The translations under genes were made by a program, and so were the position numbers. 64,000 bases of DNA from Flammulina velutipes (taxonomy: Eukaryota > Basidiomycota > Agaricomycetes > Agaricales > Physalacriaceae), in contig CM022376.1 of assembly GCA_011800155.1 (NCBI GenBank), positions 1,178,001 through 1,242,000 on the forward strand, read 5' to 3'. Shown here piece after piece: positions 8,729-20,184 of this stretch (position 1 is its first letter; each line of letters begins with the position of its first letter). The notes beneath the pieces are model-generated. The model did not search any database and had not been told where the DNA came from. It was given only the letters and a program-made list of their open reading frames with translations.

Positions 8729-11700
8729 ATGAACGCTACCGACCTTCTCGCCAATTCTCTGTCCGCAGGTGAGCATTTTCCCCGTTGCGCGCAGTTCACA
8801 GCCAAACGTCGCCTCTTTCCCGCCATCTAGATGCAGAAACGCGTCAAAATGCCACCCAGCAGCTCGAGAGTGCCTCCCGAGAGAGCTACGCACGTCTTTC
8901 GCCTCATCGCACAGCACCGCCATCTAACCACCTTTCTTTCTCAAATGTAGCCGCAATACATGCTTATGCTCTCCGCTGTCTTGCTCGAGGAAGCCACACC
9001 GCTTCACGTCCGTAACGCTGCAGGCTTAGCGCTTAAGAACGCCCTCACCGCCAAAGTGCGTCGACCGCTCCCTTTTCTTCTTTCCTCTTCATTCACACGC
9101 TACATCGCTAGGAAGGAACTCTTCAAACAGTTCTCGCTAACCGCTGGTTAGCCCTCGACATAGAGACAAAGAACAAGATCAAACAAGATGCTCTAATGAC
9201 TCTCGGATCACCCAATCTCAAAGCGGGACAGTTTGCCTCCCAGGTCGTCGCCGCCATTGCAGCGGTAGAGCTCCCCCACGAACAATGGGCTGAACTCATC
9301 GCTGTCCTTCTCGGCTTCGTCAACAACCAACCCAACACAAATTTGAAAATTGCCACTCTCCAGACCATAGGTTTCATCTGCGAAACAATAGTCAGTTCTT
9401 TGCCCCGCCCTCTATTATCCGTCCCTTGACCTTCCACTCAGAAACCCGATATCCTCAGCGTTCGAGCAAACGATATCCTCACAGCAGTCATACATGGCGC
9501 AAGAAAGGAAGAGCCTTCTCCAGATGTCCAACTCGCCGCCATCCACGCCCTCTACAACTCTCTCGAGTTCGTGCGCGACAACTTTGAACGGGATGTGAGT
9601 TCCGTCCACCTTCCCCTGCACACGCATTTGATTAACGTTGTCATAGGGCGAGCGTAACTACATCATGCAGGTTGTATGCGAGGCTACCCAAAGCAGCACC
9701 GTCGCAGTCCAAGTAGGCGCTTTCGAGTGCCTCGTACGTATCATGAGCTTGTATTACGAAAAAATGGGTTTCTACATGGAGCAAGCTTTGTTCGGAGTGC
9801 GTATCTGTTTCCCATCCTAGATCTCCCATTGACGCATTTACAGCTTACCGTAGTTGGCATGAAACATCAAGACGAACGAGTTGCCCTGCAGGCTGTTGAA
9901 TTCTGGTCCACTGTGTGTGAAGAAGAGGTTGAGCTTGCACTTGAAGCACAAGAAGTAAGTCTTACTTCCAATCATTAAGCCACCCGTTGCTCATTGTCAT
10001 AGGCTATCGACTTTGGTGAACAACCGGAGCGCGAATCACGACACTTTGCAAAGATCGCTTTACCTGAGATCATCCCAGTTCTATTAAGCTTGCTAACCAA
10101 ACAAGAAGAGGACGCCGATGAGGATGAGTGGAACGTCTCCATGGCCGCCGGTACTTGTCTAAGTCTGCTCGCTGGTGCCGTCCAGGACGCCATCGTTCCA
10201 GCCGTACTTCCCTTCATCGAAGCTAACATCACCTCCGACGACTGGCACCGTCGCGAAGCCGCCGTCATGGCATTTGGCTCCGTCCTTGAGGGTCCTGAGC
10301 CTGGCGTCCTCACACCGCTTGCCGAGCAGGCTCTCCCTACCCTTATCAGCATGATGGCTGACAACGTTTCTTACGTCAAGGATACCACTGCATGGACGCT
10401 GGGACGCATCTGCGAGCTGCTGATCTCTGTGATCAAGCAAGATATTCTTCATCCATTGATTTCCGCATTGGTGACTGGCCTACAAGACAGCCCAAGGATC
10501 GTGACGAACTGCGCATGGGCGTTGATGAACCTTGCTGATCAACTCTCGAGTCAGTTTGAAGAGGAGAATGAGGGCGCGCAGTCTGGCCCGCTGTCTCCAT
10601 ACTATGAGGGTGTCATTCAGGCTCTGTTGCGGGTTACTGAGAGGTGAGTCTCGTCGGTTTTCAAAGCTATTCGCAACTAATAAAGGAACCCATAGCACGT
10701 CGAACGAAGCTAACTTTAGGACAGCGTCTTACGAGGCGATGGCTGCTTACTTGACTCACGCCACACCTGACGCAATCACTGTCGTACAGAACACTGTTGT
10801 CACCATCCTCCAACGAATGGAACATCTTCTCGGTCTTCATGTATGCGTTCATCGTTCGGATATACGCACAAGGCTAACTCGCTTTCCTAGAATCAAATTG
10901 TCGGGTCTGACGATGCTAACAATTGGAATGAATTGCAAAGCAATATCTGTTCCATCGTCATCGTAAGTACTCTTTGTTGACGGGCAGGATCCTATGTGCT
11001 AAAAGTATTGTAGTGTGTCATCCGCAAGCTGGGTAACGGCATCCAACCATTAGCGGATCGTATCATGACTCTCATCCTGCAGCTCATCCAAGCTGCAGGC
11101 AAGACGTCAACTGTACTCGAAGATGCGTTCCTCGTCGTTGGTGCTTTGGCAGCAGGTACCTCTCTCACCTATAACGCTAGTGTCAATTCTTTCTAACCAG
11201 GCCACAGGTCTCGAGTCTGCGTTTGGGCCCTACATCAACGCATTCTTACCGTTCCTCTACCCTGCCCTCAAAGCATACGAGGATACACAGCTTTGCACCG
11301 TCGCTGTGGGTATCATTGGCGACATAACTCGTGCCCTCGGCGAGCAGAGCGCGCAGTACGCCGAGTCGTTCATGACGGTTCTCCTCGAGAACCTAAGGAG
11401 CGAGATCCTAGGAAGGAACGTGAAGATTACGATCTTGTCGTGTTTCGGAGATATTGCTTTGGCTATTGGACCAAACTTTGAGCCGTTCATGGACACGACG
11501 ATGATTGTGCTGAACCAGGCCGGGTCGGTCGAGGTCAACCCTGTAAGTCGTTTCGTGCTGGGTGAACGGTGTTGACTGACGATACTTTTGCAGCTTGATT
11601 ACGAAATGTTGGACTACGTCTCCCAGTTGAGGGAAGGCATCCTCGAAGCATATACCGGCATTGTCACTGGGCTGAAGAACACACCGAAAGGTGGGATATT

Positions 11701-12068
11701 TTCCTCCATTCTCTGTTCTGCTCTCTAACCTGCCTGTAGTCGATATGCTCCTGCCATACGCCAACGGGATCGCCGATCTGATCTTCCACACATTGCAGGA
11801 GGACGAGGAACGCACGGATTCTGTGCTCCGATTGTGCTTTGGCTTGCTTGGCGATTTGGCTGATTCTTTCCCGAACGGACAGCTGAGGACGTTGTTCCTG
11901 CAGCAGTGGGTAGCACATGAGCTTCGGGTGAAGCAGAGGATGAGCCCCGAAACCAAGAGAACGATGAAGTGGGCGCGTGAAGTATGTATCCCCCACCTTT
12001 TCTGGGAGCTGGAACTCACCGTCTTTCTCTCTCTCTCCCAGATGATCAAGATTGCAACACAAGGTTAA
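8729..12068 (+). CDS. KAP95: Importin subunit beta-1 (karyopherin beta, Kap95)
   Basis: Intron-rich gene. I could chain about 14 exons with consistent GT-AG borders from ATG 8729 ([14 protein letters not shown]) to TAA 12066-12068, giving a protein of roughly 860 residues, the usual length for importin beta. The product is a solenoid of HEAT repeats. Recognisable blocks are [14 protein letters not shown] (repeat 1), [15 protein letters not shown], an acidic [19 protein letters not shown] loop, [30 protein letters not shown] and [13 protein letters not shown]. It carries importin-alpha with NLS cargo, and some cargo directly, through nuclear pores and is released by RanGTP. No disruption seen. 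High confidence. Confidence 0.93.
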
Positions 12069-12453
12069 GCGATGGATACTTCCCTCTGTTCCTCTCTTGT
12101 CGCGCTTTACCCCTATTCCCTTCCTGTTTGTGTCCATTGGTACTGAGAGCATGCAATCTACATTCCCATTTTACTTTTTCTTATCGGTTTTTGACGCCCG
12201 TATAGGCCTCTCAAGGAGGCCTTTTTTCAGTCATTGCATGCCATTGCTATACAGTTTAGAGGTCGATTTTGCTTATTACACTTCTCTTTCATCGCGCTTT
12301 GGTTCATGTTCATCCCCCCACCTGTATCCATCCTTTTCATTCCTTTTTTTGCAATTCAATCAAGCTTTCTCATCCACCCATCCATTTGCATGATTCCTTA
12401 AATTATTTGTGCCAGTGTGCTACTTCACTAAATTGTATCTTAGAGTCTAACTA
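12069..12453. other. 3' untranslated space between convergent genes
   Basis: Pyrimidine-rich, no ORF of note. A short hairpin followed by six T (about 12203-12227, ggcctc tcaag gaggcc) is visible but has no expected role in RNA polymerase II termination. Confidence 0.5.
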
Positions 12454-13930
12454 CTATTTTGGCTGCTCAAGCTGAAGATTCAGGCGATAGACTCGGTTAG
12501 AGTTGTGGAAGAGCACATTTTGGATTATCTCCACTGCCTGTTGTTCTGTGAGCTCGCCGGCCTGGACTGTCTCTGATAGCACCTAGGTTGAGAGTGACTA
12601 GTGAGGTTCGATGCGTATGCGGGGGTTGACGGTACTGACGATGAAGAGCGCCTGACGGGCTTGGAGAGTGCCTAGATAGTACGTCTCGGGAAACCAGTGT
12701 CCATCAGCTACCAGTGTGGCGCTTTAGTAAGTGAGTAAGGTATACGCTAAATGCTTACTAGACCATAGAATCTTATTCGTCGGCGCTACCTCAAACATTT
12801 GGCGCACGACCGCACGCTGGCCTTGCGCGGAGACCATAGGGAAGACCTTGGATCGAGATGAATTGAATGTCACGGCGCCCACCAGGTTTACAATGTACTG
12901 ACCTCTCCGAAATCAAGATATACATTGGGGTAGACAAGCGTCAGGTACCCTGCATCACGGGTGTACGGGTACGATGCGTGCAGGAGGACGAACGTGGTTT
13001 GTGGGTATGCCTTGATGATGGGCTGCATGTGTGCCGGGGACGACAGCGCCAGTGTGATGTCGTTGTCCCCCAAGCCAGTGTGGAATTGCACTACATAGAA
13101 CGCCAGATGAGTCTCTTGGTAGAGAATAAGGTATGAAATCCACCTGGCTTCTCATACTTCCCCGCCACGGCCAACCCAATGCGCACAACGTGGTCATTGA
13201 GCGCTTTGTGTGATATGCGGACTTTGCCATGCTCGGAGTACGTTTTCGATATATCAGTAAAACACTGGTCGAACTCCTGGAGTGATCCTGCAGTTGGCGA
13301 GATGGCCAGACCAGTTCGATAACACGCCACAGATTTGAACCCGACGACCTCGTCCAGAGACGCGCTTGCAACAACGCGTTTCATGAAAATATCTGTAAAC
13401 ACCTCGAAGGTCAATATTTCCCCAGCTTTGAGGATATCGACGATCACTGCCTGCGAGTGGACATCTCGGAGTCAGTGTAGAGCAGGAGATATAAGATTCA
13501 GAAGGCAAGTCACCTCAGCCTCAGTTTCCAGCCTCACTATTCTAAACGTCTTACACCCGAAGCGGGCATGCCACTTCCAGTCCTCCGCCATCTCAGCAAT
13601 CCCGCCGAGGCCGTCATCGAGCAGTAGGCAGGTTATCTTCGTGGGCATCATAAAAGTATTGCAGAGATCGTCGTACGGCAGTGCACTCCTCGCTTTCTTC
13701 ACATCCTCCCAGGTTGGATCGGCGAGCCTCAGAACTTTGCCGAGCTGGTTCACCGCACGCAGCGCTGAGACGCTGTACTGCGAATCTTTAGCGGCTTCAC
13801 CCTCCGCTTCGAACATGGACTCAAATGGCACATCATGTCGATGCTCTTCTCGCAAAAGCGCGTGGGTGTGATTATCTATTGCTGGATAGTTGAAAGCAGC
13901 CTGGTAGAGATCTTGGAGTTGATCAGACAT
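12454..13930 (-). CDS. Amidohydrolase-2 family protein, FluG N-terminal-domain type
   Basis: Starts at 13930 (MSDQLQDLYQAAF). Five or so exons run down to a stop at 12454-12456 (..VYRLNLQLEQPK). Metal-binding features of the amidohydrolase superfamily are present: DNHTHALL near the N-terminus (H-x-H), the strand end VQFHTGLGD, FVLLHASYPYTRDAGYL, and near the C-terminus DGHWFPETYYLG (the Asp-containing strand), then a helix ending VLFHNSNRVYRL. This arrangement is that of the N-terminal half of Aspergillus FluG and related nodulin-like amidohydrolases, which in basidiomycetes often stand alone without the glutamine-synthetase half. The exact reaction is unknown. It is convergent with KAP95. 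Confidence 0.8.
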
Positions 13931-14115
13931 GAGGGAAAGAACAGATGTGTAATGGAACAACGAGTATGCTACTTCTAGATGGGGATATGCAAATATTAAA
14001 CCTGTTGTGGTAAAAGTCGTAGAACTATGTGCAATGGAGGTCCGTAGCTACAATGTGATGGCAAGAGAAGCTTAAATATGTGTGGCGTAGTCCGCTCTCG
14101 ATCCGGCGAAAGTGT
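13931..14115. other. Intergenic spacer
   Basis: Upstream region of the amidohydrolase and downstream of the secreted-protein gene. Nothing recognised. Confidence 0.4.
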
Positions 14116-15355
14116 CTATAGCGTGAATGATACTAAGAACGCAACGGAAGCCAGTAAGATGCACCATGATGCTGGCATTGTCGCCCAGGCAGAACTAGAG
14201 CGAGTTAAGACATGATTGAGAGCGAAGAGGACAAAAGACGTACTCTCCCTCGGGTCGACCGGTGATAGATACATCGAGAAGAGCGACCAGGCCGTCAGAA
14301 GCGTTGGTGACGCCGTCAATGTAGACTGACCAATTGTGGTTGATGCCGATGCTGGTGTTGGCCAGTAGCCCAGACACATACGTCACGTCAGTCTGGTATG
14401 TGTAGCCCTCGTTCGACGTTGTGCCAGAAAATGTTGTGGAGTTGGTGAGGTTTAGGGTGGGGATTGGGGAACCAGTGATATTTCCGACGAGATAGTCACT
14501 ACTCAGAGATCAGAAGGAAATGTGTATGGTGAATTCCAAGGCCTACCGAGCGAGGTTGTATCCATTGAGAACGATGTCGTGGCCAACTACAATGGGTTTA
14601 GTACAAGTATTGGAGAAGAGAGGAGAGACGTACATGAGACAGGCATCTCGTAGGAGACGGCCATGAAAACGGCACCGCTAGGGAGAAGAATCAGAGGGGA
14701 TCGTAGACATTCGTATCTGCGACGCACCTGTTCGCCTGCTCCCCGTTTTGAACCCAGTAACGAAAGTGGTTGCCACCTTTGATTGTCTCTGTACACGCCC
14801 CCAATTGCGGGTCACCGTAATTATACCGAATGACGGCAGTCTCGTTCACTGTCGTTCATGAGAGGGAAGACAGCAAGTAGAGCATGGGAGACATACCGTA
14901 TCCTTTGCCGTCACCCAAATCTGCCTCCTGAGAGTTTCCAGAGTGTTGACCTAGGCATTCACCTGAAAAGGATAGAGATCTGCGTGGACAGCGTATAGAT
15001 GATCAACAGACGCGCTCTAAGAGAACGCCAAGAAGACGGACAGGAAGTAGTTTCGTAGTCCTCCAGATGTTTCTCTGTCTTCCAGGACGTCTGGGTCGGA
15101 TTTTGCTGTCAGAATGGCGTTGATAGGTTCTCCTTGTCCTGGAGGGAACGTATTGTGGACTTTCTATTGGCGACATAAGCCTACTTGTTGAAAGGATAGA
15201 TGATGTGAACGCACTGTGAGAAATGAACCGCCATCGTTGACTGGATTGTAGAATCCTTCCTCCGAGACGTCTGCTCGACGCGACAGGACCACTTCCGAGG
15301 CATAGTTGAGCACTGGTAGGCATAGTAAAAGAATGCAGAGAGGTAGGGGCTTCAT
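14116..15355 (-). CDS. Secreted protein of unknown function with GPI-like C-terminal signal
   Basis: ATG at 15355 with a clear signal peptide (MKPLPLCILLLCLPVLNYAS). Several exons follow, with recognisable blocks GGLRNYFLS, NETAVIRYNYGDPQLG, GGNHFRYWVQNG, SGAVFMAVSYE and VVGHDIVLNGYNLARDYLVGN, then TYQTDVTYVSGLLANTS. The last exon, after an intron ending CTCTAG near 14171, encodes a hydrophobic tail (WCILLASVAFLVSFTL) up to the stop at 14116, the profile of a GPI-anchor signal. Secreted proteins with this block order are, from memory, common in Agaricomycetes but have no assigned activity. The middle exons are less certain than the ends. Confidence 0.65.
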
Positions 15356-15911
15356 TGACGGCTGTCCTCGTCGTAAATTCATAGAAAAAGCGAGGAGAGC
15401 GTCGAGGCGGTTGTCGACGTCGAAGATAGAGGCGGGTGTATTAGGTAAGCAACTCGGCGCCACATTGCATCATTCGAATAATTCAGCGTGAATCTGGCGT
15501 GAATCATCAAGCTAAGTATTGACCTTACTCTGTGGTTACGCCACCCCAAGACTGTGAGCTGAGGCGTAATCATTATTGGAGACAGTCATGACCGGTCTTG
15601 AATTTATGATGCATCTTTTTGTTATGCCATGCCAAATTAAAGATACGTCGTAGATCCTCGGCCAAGTCTTCCCGAATGCAGATCCTGTTGTATTCTCGGG
15701 CAACGATTTTGATACTACTATGTAGCTATAGTATAAGTTTTTCGGGAAACGCGTGACTGGCATATTCACCCGACGGATTGCTGGATATTGCTGTGATCTG
15801 TGCTCCTCTTTAGGACTAGAGTACTGAGTACCTCACTTGTAGCCTGGGAACAAGGAGTGCTTGATTTATTCGATTCGCTCACCTGAGCGCGCTGACCGGC
15901 ATGAAAATAGC
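15356..15911. other. Intergenic, no gene seen
   Basis: Upstream region of the secreted-protein gene. Short ORFs on the minus strand show no signal peptide, domain or splice context. Confidence 0.4.
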
Positions 15912-16160
15912 GGGCTTCGTGGAATTATCATCCATAGGCGATGAATGTGTGTATATGGGTCTGACGTACGCAAGACACTGGACGAAGCTGGCTATCCAGA
16001 GAGTGACCCGGGATACAACGCTCAGAAGGCGGAGGACAATCTAATCTGTACGCATCGCTTCTGCTCGACGTTTGAAAATTTACGTCCTAACCTCTTGTAG
16101 ACTTCTGGATATCCAGTACAAAGCTATTAACATGACGATTGAACAGTTTTAACACCACCC
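15912..16160 (+). pseudogene. Decayed fragment of the JAMM-like secreted family
   Basis: Translating from 15912 gives GLRGIIIHRR, a stop, then MCVYGSDVRKTLDEAGYPESD and PGYNAQKAEDNL. This lines up with GVPGIIIHQRGICLFGPAARDS...YPKQG of the two copies at the left end of the window. An in-frame TGA and the absence of the HTHP part mark it as a relic. It is a third, more diverged member of the family about 8 kb from the inverted pair. Confidence 0.6.
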
Positions 16161-16566
16161 TTACAGACAAAGCGAAGAATCAAAATGACGACCTGGCGTA
16201 ATAACAGGGAGAGCATCCATACTTACTACATAACATCAATGCGTTGTAAGTAGAAACGTGTTACATAGAGTATTTCAAATGCCATTTCCTTTCTTAGTAG
16301 TACGTACCAAGTAGATATTAAGGTCTTTCTGCAACACCCACCTCTGCATCCGTCCTGAAGAGCGTGCGAACTCGAAGCTTTGAAGGTTGGTGCTTAAGTG
16401 AGATAATTCTGAACTTATTTTCCCAGGGAATATACTGAATATTAGTGCTAAGTAGGGTGGCTGTGCAGCCCTGATCAGCAGGCATTGTCCTCATACCTCC
16501 ACCACGGATTGTTATCCGTCGTCGTCGTCGCGCTCGTCGACGAGCATACAAACGAACGCCGAAGCC
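16161..16566. other. Intergenic, no gene seen
   Basis: Promoter side of the Cid1-like gene. A ccgtcgtcgtcgtcgcgctcgtcg tract lies about 50 bp before the ATG. No other feature recognised. Confidence 0.4.
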
Positions 16567-19301
16567 ATGGCATACACGCAGACGACGACCGTGTTCCACG
16601 ACGTGCAGCACAACATCCATCCGCTCCGCCACCCTTCTCGCCCACGCTTCGTCGCTGAGCTTTCGCAATGTCTCTTCGACTTTGTGATACAACTCCTGCC
16701 GACGCCAGAAGAAATGGCCGTCAAGGAGGACGTACGCAAGCTGCTCGAGAGACTCATTCGCACAATCGAGCCCGACAGTCGCCTGCTCTCATTTGGAAGT
16801 ACGGCCAACGGCTTCAGCCTGCGCAATTCCGGTGCGTCTACTCGTATTCTGGCGCTATATGTGCTAACGACCACGACGAACAGACATGGATCTTTGCTGT
16901 CTGATCGATTCAGACGAACGGCTCGCTGCCTCTGACCTTGTCACCATGCTGGGAGATCTTCTGGAGCGCGGTGAGCAGGCTTCCGTATCTCTTGACTACC
17001 ACTCACGATACCCAGAAACTAAATTCCACGTCAAGCCTTTGCCCCACGCACGAATACCCATCGTGAAGCTGACACTCGATCCTTCACCCGGATTACCCTT
17101 AGGCATAGCCTGCGACATTGGTTTCGAGAATAGGCTAGCGCTGGAGAATACCAGGCTGCTTATGTGCTATGCTATGATAGACCCGACACGAGTCCGAACC
17201 CTGGTACTATTTCGTACGTTCCAACTATCCCAGCTAGGCTATTTATTGCTGACCGTATTGTTATACAGTCAAGGTATGGAGCAAGCGAAGGTCCGTTTCC
17301 ACATTCGAACCCGCTTCCTTATCTAACCGCTTCCTCAGAAAAATCAACTCTCCGTACAAGGGTACACTGTCATCCTACGGATATGTCTTGCTCGTCATCT
17401 ACTTCCTTGTACACGTCAAGAACCCACCTGTACTTCCGAACCTCCAGCAGATACCGCCTCTGCGTCCCATCTCCAAGGAGGATACGCATTTGGGCGGCCA
17501 TAATACGTGGTTCTTCGACGATATAGACCTCTTGAGGCAGCGATGGCACTCAGAAAACACAGAGTCCGTGGCGGAGCTGTACGCCATACACTACTCACAG
17601 TCTATTGGCTTGACGCTCACTTAAATATTCAGATTGATCGATTTCTTCCGGTATTATTCGAGGGATTTCCTCTACAATACCGGCGTCGCCTCGATTCGCG
17701 CAGGGCTTCTCAAGAAGGAAAGCAAAGGCTGGCAAAATGATGTGCGGTCCAGTCTGAAAGTGCCTCGTTCTCTTGATCTGATGCCACGTCCAGTTCTCCA
17801 ACAAATACAACGACTCGCGAGAGCGGAATCGGATCTGTATCGAGGTACTAAAGGGCTCGTCGGTCTACTTGCGCCTTCTTCTCAACGCTTTTTGTTAGGA
17901 TCCATTTGAGACCGATTACAATGTCGCTAGATGCGTCACTAAAGACGGCCTATACACCGTACGTTTTGTCGGCCATCCTATTGTCTTAAACCGGACTTAT
18001 TGTATTCACAGATTCGTGGGGAGTTTATGCGCGCATGCCGTGTCTTAGCCGCTCGTCCTGAACGTGCTATCCTCGCATTGGCTGAGCTGTGTGCCGAGCG
18101 CACCGCCGAGGATTTGGTAACAGCACCGGGACCTTCAGCTCCCCGACTTTCAACATTGCCACCTCAAACTCCCTACAGTGTAGGAAGTCAGTCGATGCGG
18201 CCCAAGGGCGCAGATCGATTCTCCCCTCCGACCAAGTTCACAGAGCCTACCGCCAGACCAGTGGCCATACGGCCACCGCCTGAACACATGGCACCTAAGC
18301 GTGGAAAATGGACGAGCCCACCACCTCCTGACGCGCCATCAGCTGATCAAATACTATTTGAGAACAAACTGGAAAATGGACTAGTCCTCGCCACTGCGCA
18401 CACAGAAGCGCGGGAACCGGAGTCTCAACACAATGATTCCTCTAGCAATAGCGAAGCCTTTTCGGAGGAAGAGCGCTCCGACGTCGACGATGTAATATCG
18501 GTAAGGTCCTTCACTGAAGGTTCAGCACATATTACTGCTCCGACGATGAGGCGCGCGTCTTGGATGTTTCCCGGTCCCGGAAAATTGGGCTATGGACATG
18601 TTGATTTGTCCACTGATGCTCCGCCGCGATTGGTGCCATTGCCCCGTGGACGGTTTAGAGCATCCCATTCCCCTCCTACGTCTTCAAAAGTGACGTTGGA
18701 CACCTTACTTCCTTCCGCCAATAGAAACGACGTCTCGAAACGCCCACTCCATCTGTCTTCGTCCCCAGACTCTCCCAACCTCCAGCCATTCTCTGACAAC
18801 ACTACTGTATTCTATGAGACAGGATCACCATCTAGGTCTCCCCGCACACATTTCTTATACCCCAATATCGGAACTCATTCTCATTCACCACTGCTTTCGC
18901 CGCATCATCAGTATCCTATTCCTGTCCCTCAAGATATTTTCTCTCCGACGGGGGGACGTATGCTGTCCTCGAACGCAGGGAGTCGTTCATCTACTCCTCA
19001 GTCTCCCTCGCATACCCCTCACCCGCAACATCATCATTCACGTTCCAGTTCGACGATTATGGCGCCGACACCGCCGTCGAATGTGTTGACGTTTCGGCAG
19101 AACCATGATCGCGCCTACCCACTCTCCTTGGCGATGTTGGAAGGAGAGGCGAGCTCGCCGACTCCGTCGTCGACTGGGTATGCGGCGTCTGGGTCGCGCT
19201 CGCCTAGTCCCCGATCCCTGTCTCCGTCTCCGCCCCCTTCGCTGTTACCTTCTTCTGTCAAGGATAAAGACAACTTCAAGTCCACGCCAGCAGAACGATG
19301 A
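16567..19301 (+). CDS. Cid1-family poly(A)/poly(U) RNA polymerase (terminal nucleotidyltransferase)
   Basis: Nine exons (16567-16831, 16884-16970, 17016-17213, 17269-17290, 17339-17578, 17633-17741, 17794-17844, 17899-17958, 18012-19301) join in frame to 773 residues. One is only 22 nt. The Pol-beta nucleotidyltransferase signature is FGSTANGFSLRNSDMDLCCL (G-S ... D-x-D) near residues 78-97. The PAP/25A-associated domain follows (LLIDFFRYYSRDF..., then RICIEDPFETDYNVAR). The C-terminal half, almost all in the last exon, is a long Ser/Pro-rich disordered tail. Such enzymes add nontemplated A or U tails to RNAs for surveillance or decay. Which RNA class it serves cannot be told. No disruption. 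Confidence 0.85.
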
Positions 19302-19693
19302 CCCTCCGTGCCCCTTGCCTTGCTCCCATCTACTCGTTCTTGTATACATACAGTCATACTCACTCGCTCACAGTGCGTTTTCTACTATCCTGATCAAACA
19401 AACACCATGCTTTCGAGTTCTCCCCCACCTTTTGTGTAGTTTACATCCAGCAGAATGCTTTCGTACTTTGTACTTTCATAGTGAGTTGGTATACTTACAT
19501 ACCTACCTAGTTATCGCAACGACGTTTTTAATGAATGATGGGATGTCTTGGTTAGATGCCTGTTTCCCAAAGAAAACGTTAGGGCAGGGCGGAGCTCGAG
19601 CATTAGATTTCTTTGAACTATGTAGGAACAACTACCATTACTCTTCGGGTGGTGGCGCGCTTTGAGACAAAATACATTATATGGCTTGCTGAA
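19302..19693. other. 3' region of the Cid1-like gene and tRNA spacer
   Basis: Probable 3'UTR. No further gene seen. Confidence 0.4.
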
Positions 19694-19768
19694 TGGACAC
19701 ATTGGGAATTGAACCCAACACCTCCCGCATGCTAAGCGGGCGTGATAAACCAACTACACCATGTGCCC
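19694..19768 (-). tRNA. tRNA-Ala (AGC)
   Basis: The minus strand folds into a standard 75-nt cloverleaf. Acceptor GGGCACA pairs with TGTGTCC with discriminator A. The D arm is GTGTAGTTGG..., the anticodon stem CCCGC/GCGGG carries loop TTAGCAT (anticodon AGC), the variable loop is AGGTG and the T arm is TTGGG TTCAATT CCCAA. No intron. CCA is not encoded, as in eukaryotes. Confidence 0.93.
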
Positions 19769-20184
19769 AGTAATTGACATCTTGACCACGTCAACAGCTC
19801 CTATGTACGCTCGGCCCGCTTTGTCCATCATAACTTGAACTGGAGCAACCATGAGCTATAGCTTTTTGACGTCTGAATAGCGTCTTCATTGGGGACACTC
19901 AAGAGTCATTGTGCACGTGTTGTTAATTAACTTTAGAAATGGACCGCTTTCTTGGACGTAAACCAACACCTATCGCGTCAGCGAGGTGAACGTCCTTCAT
20001 GAGCTACTCAATCAATGTTGTTGCTCACGACAATTGGCCTAAGTGCGAAAGGCTACTTCTCGAAGACTCTCCCGTGAGCAGTTCATTTTCCCAGATGATA
20101 AAAGCTAATTCGTCTTCAAGAAACTTACCCTTGCGTTACAAGAACATCTCAAGGATCTACTAATGTGAATCACTCTGTGAAACC
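19769..20184. other. Intergenic
   Basis: No recognisable gene. Confidence 0.4.

Noticed and set aside
12203..12227. Hairpin followed by T6 resembling an intrinsic terminator
   Set aside because: This is a fungal 3'UTR; pol II does not use such terminators, and no pol III gene precedes it.
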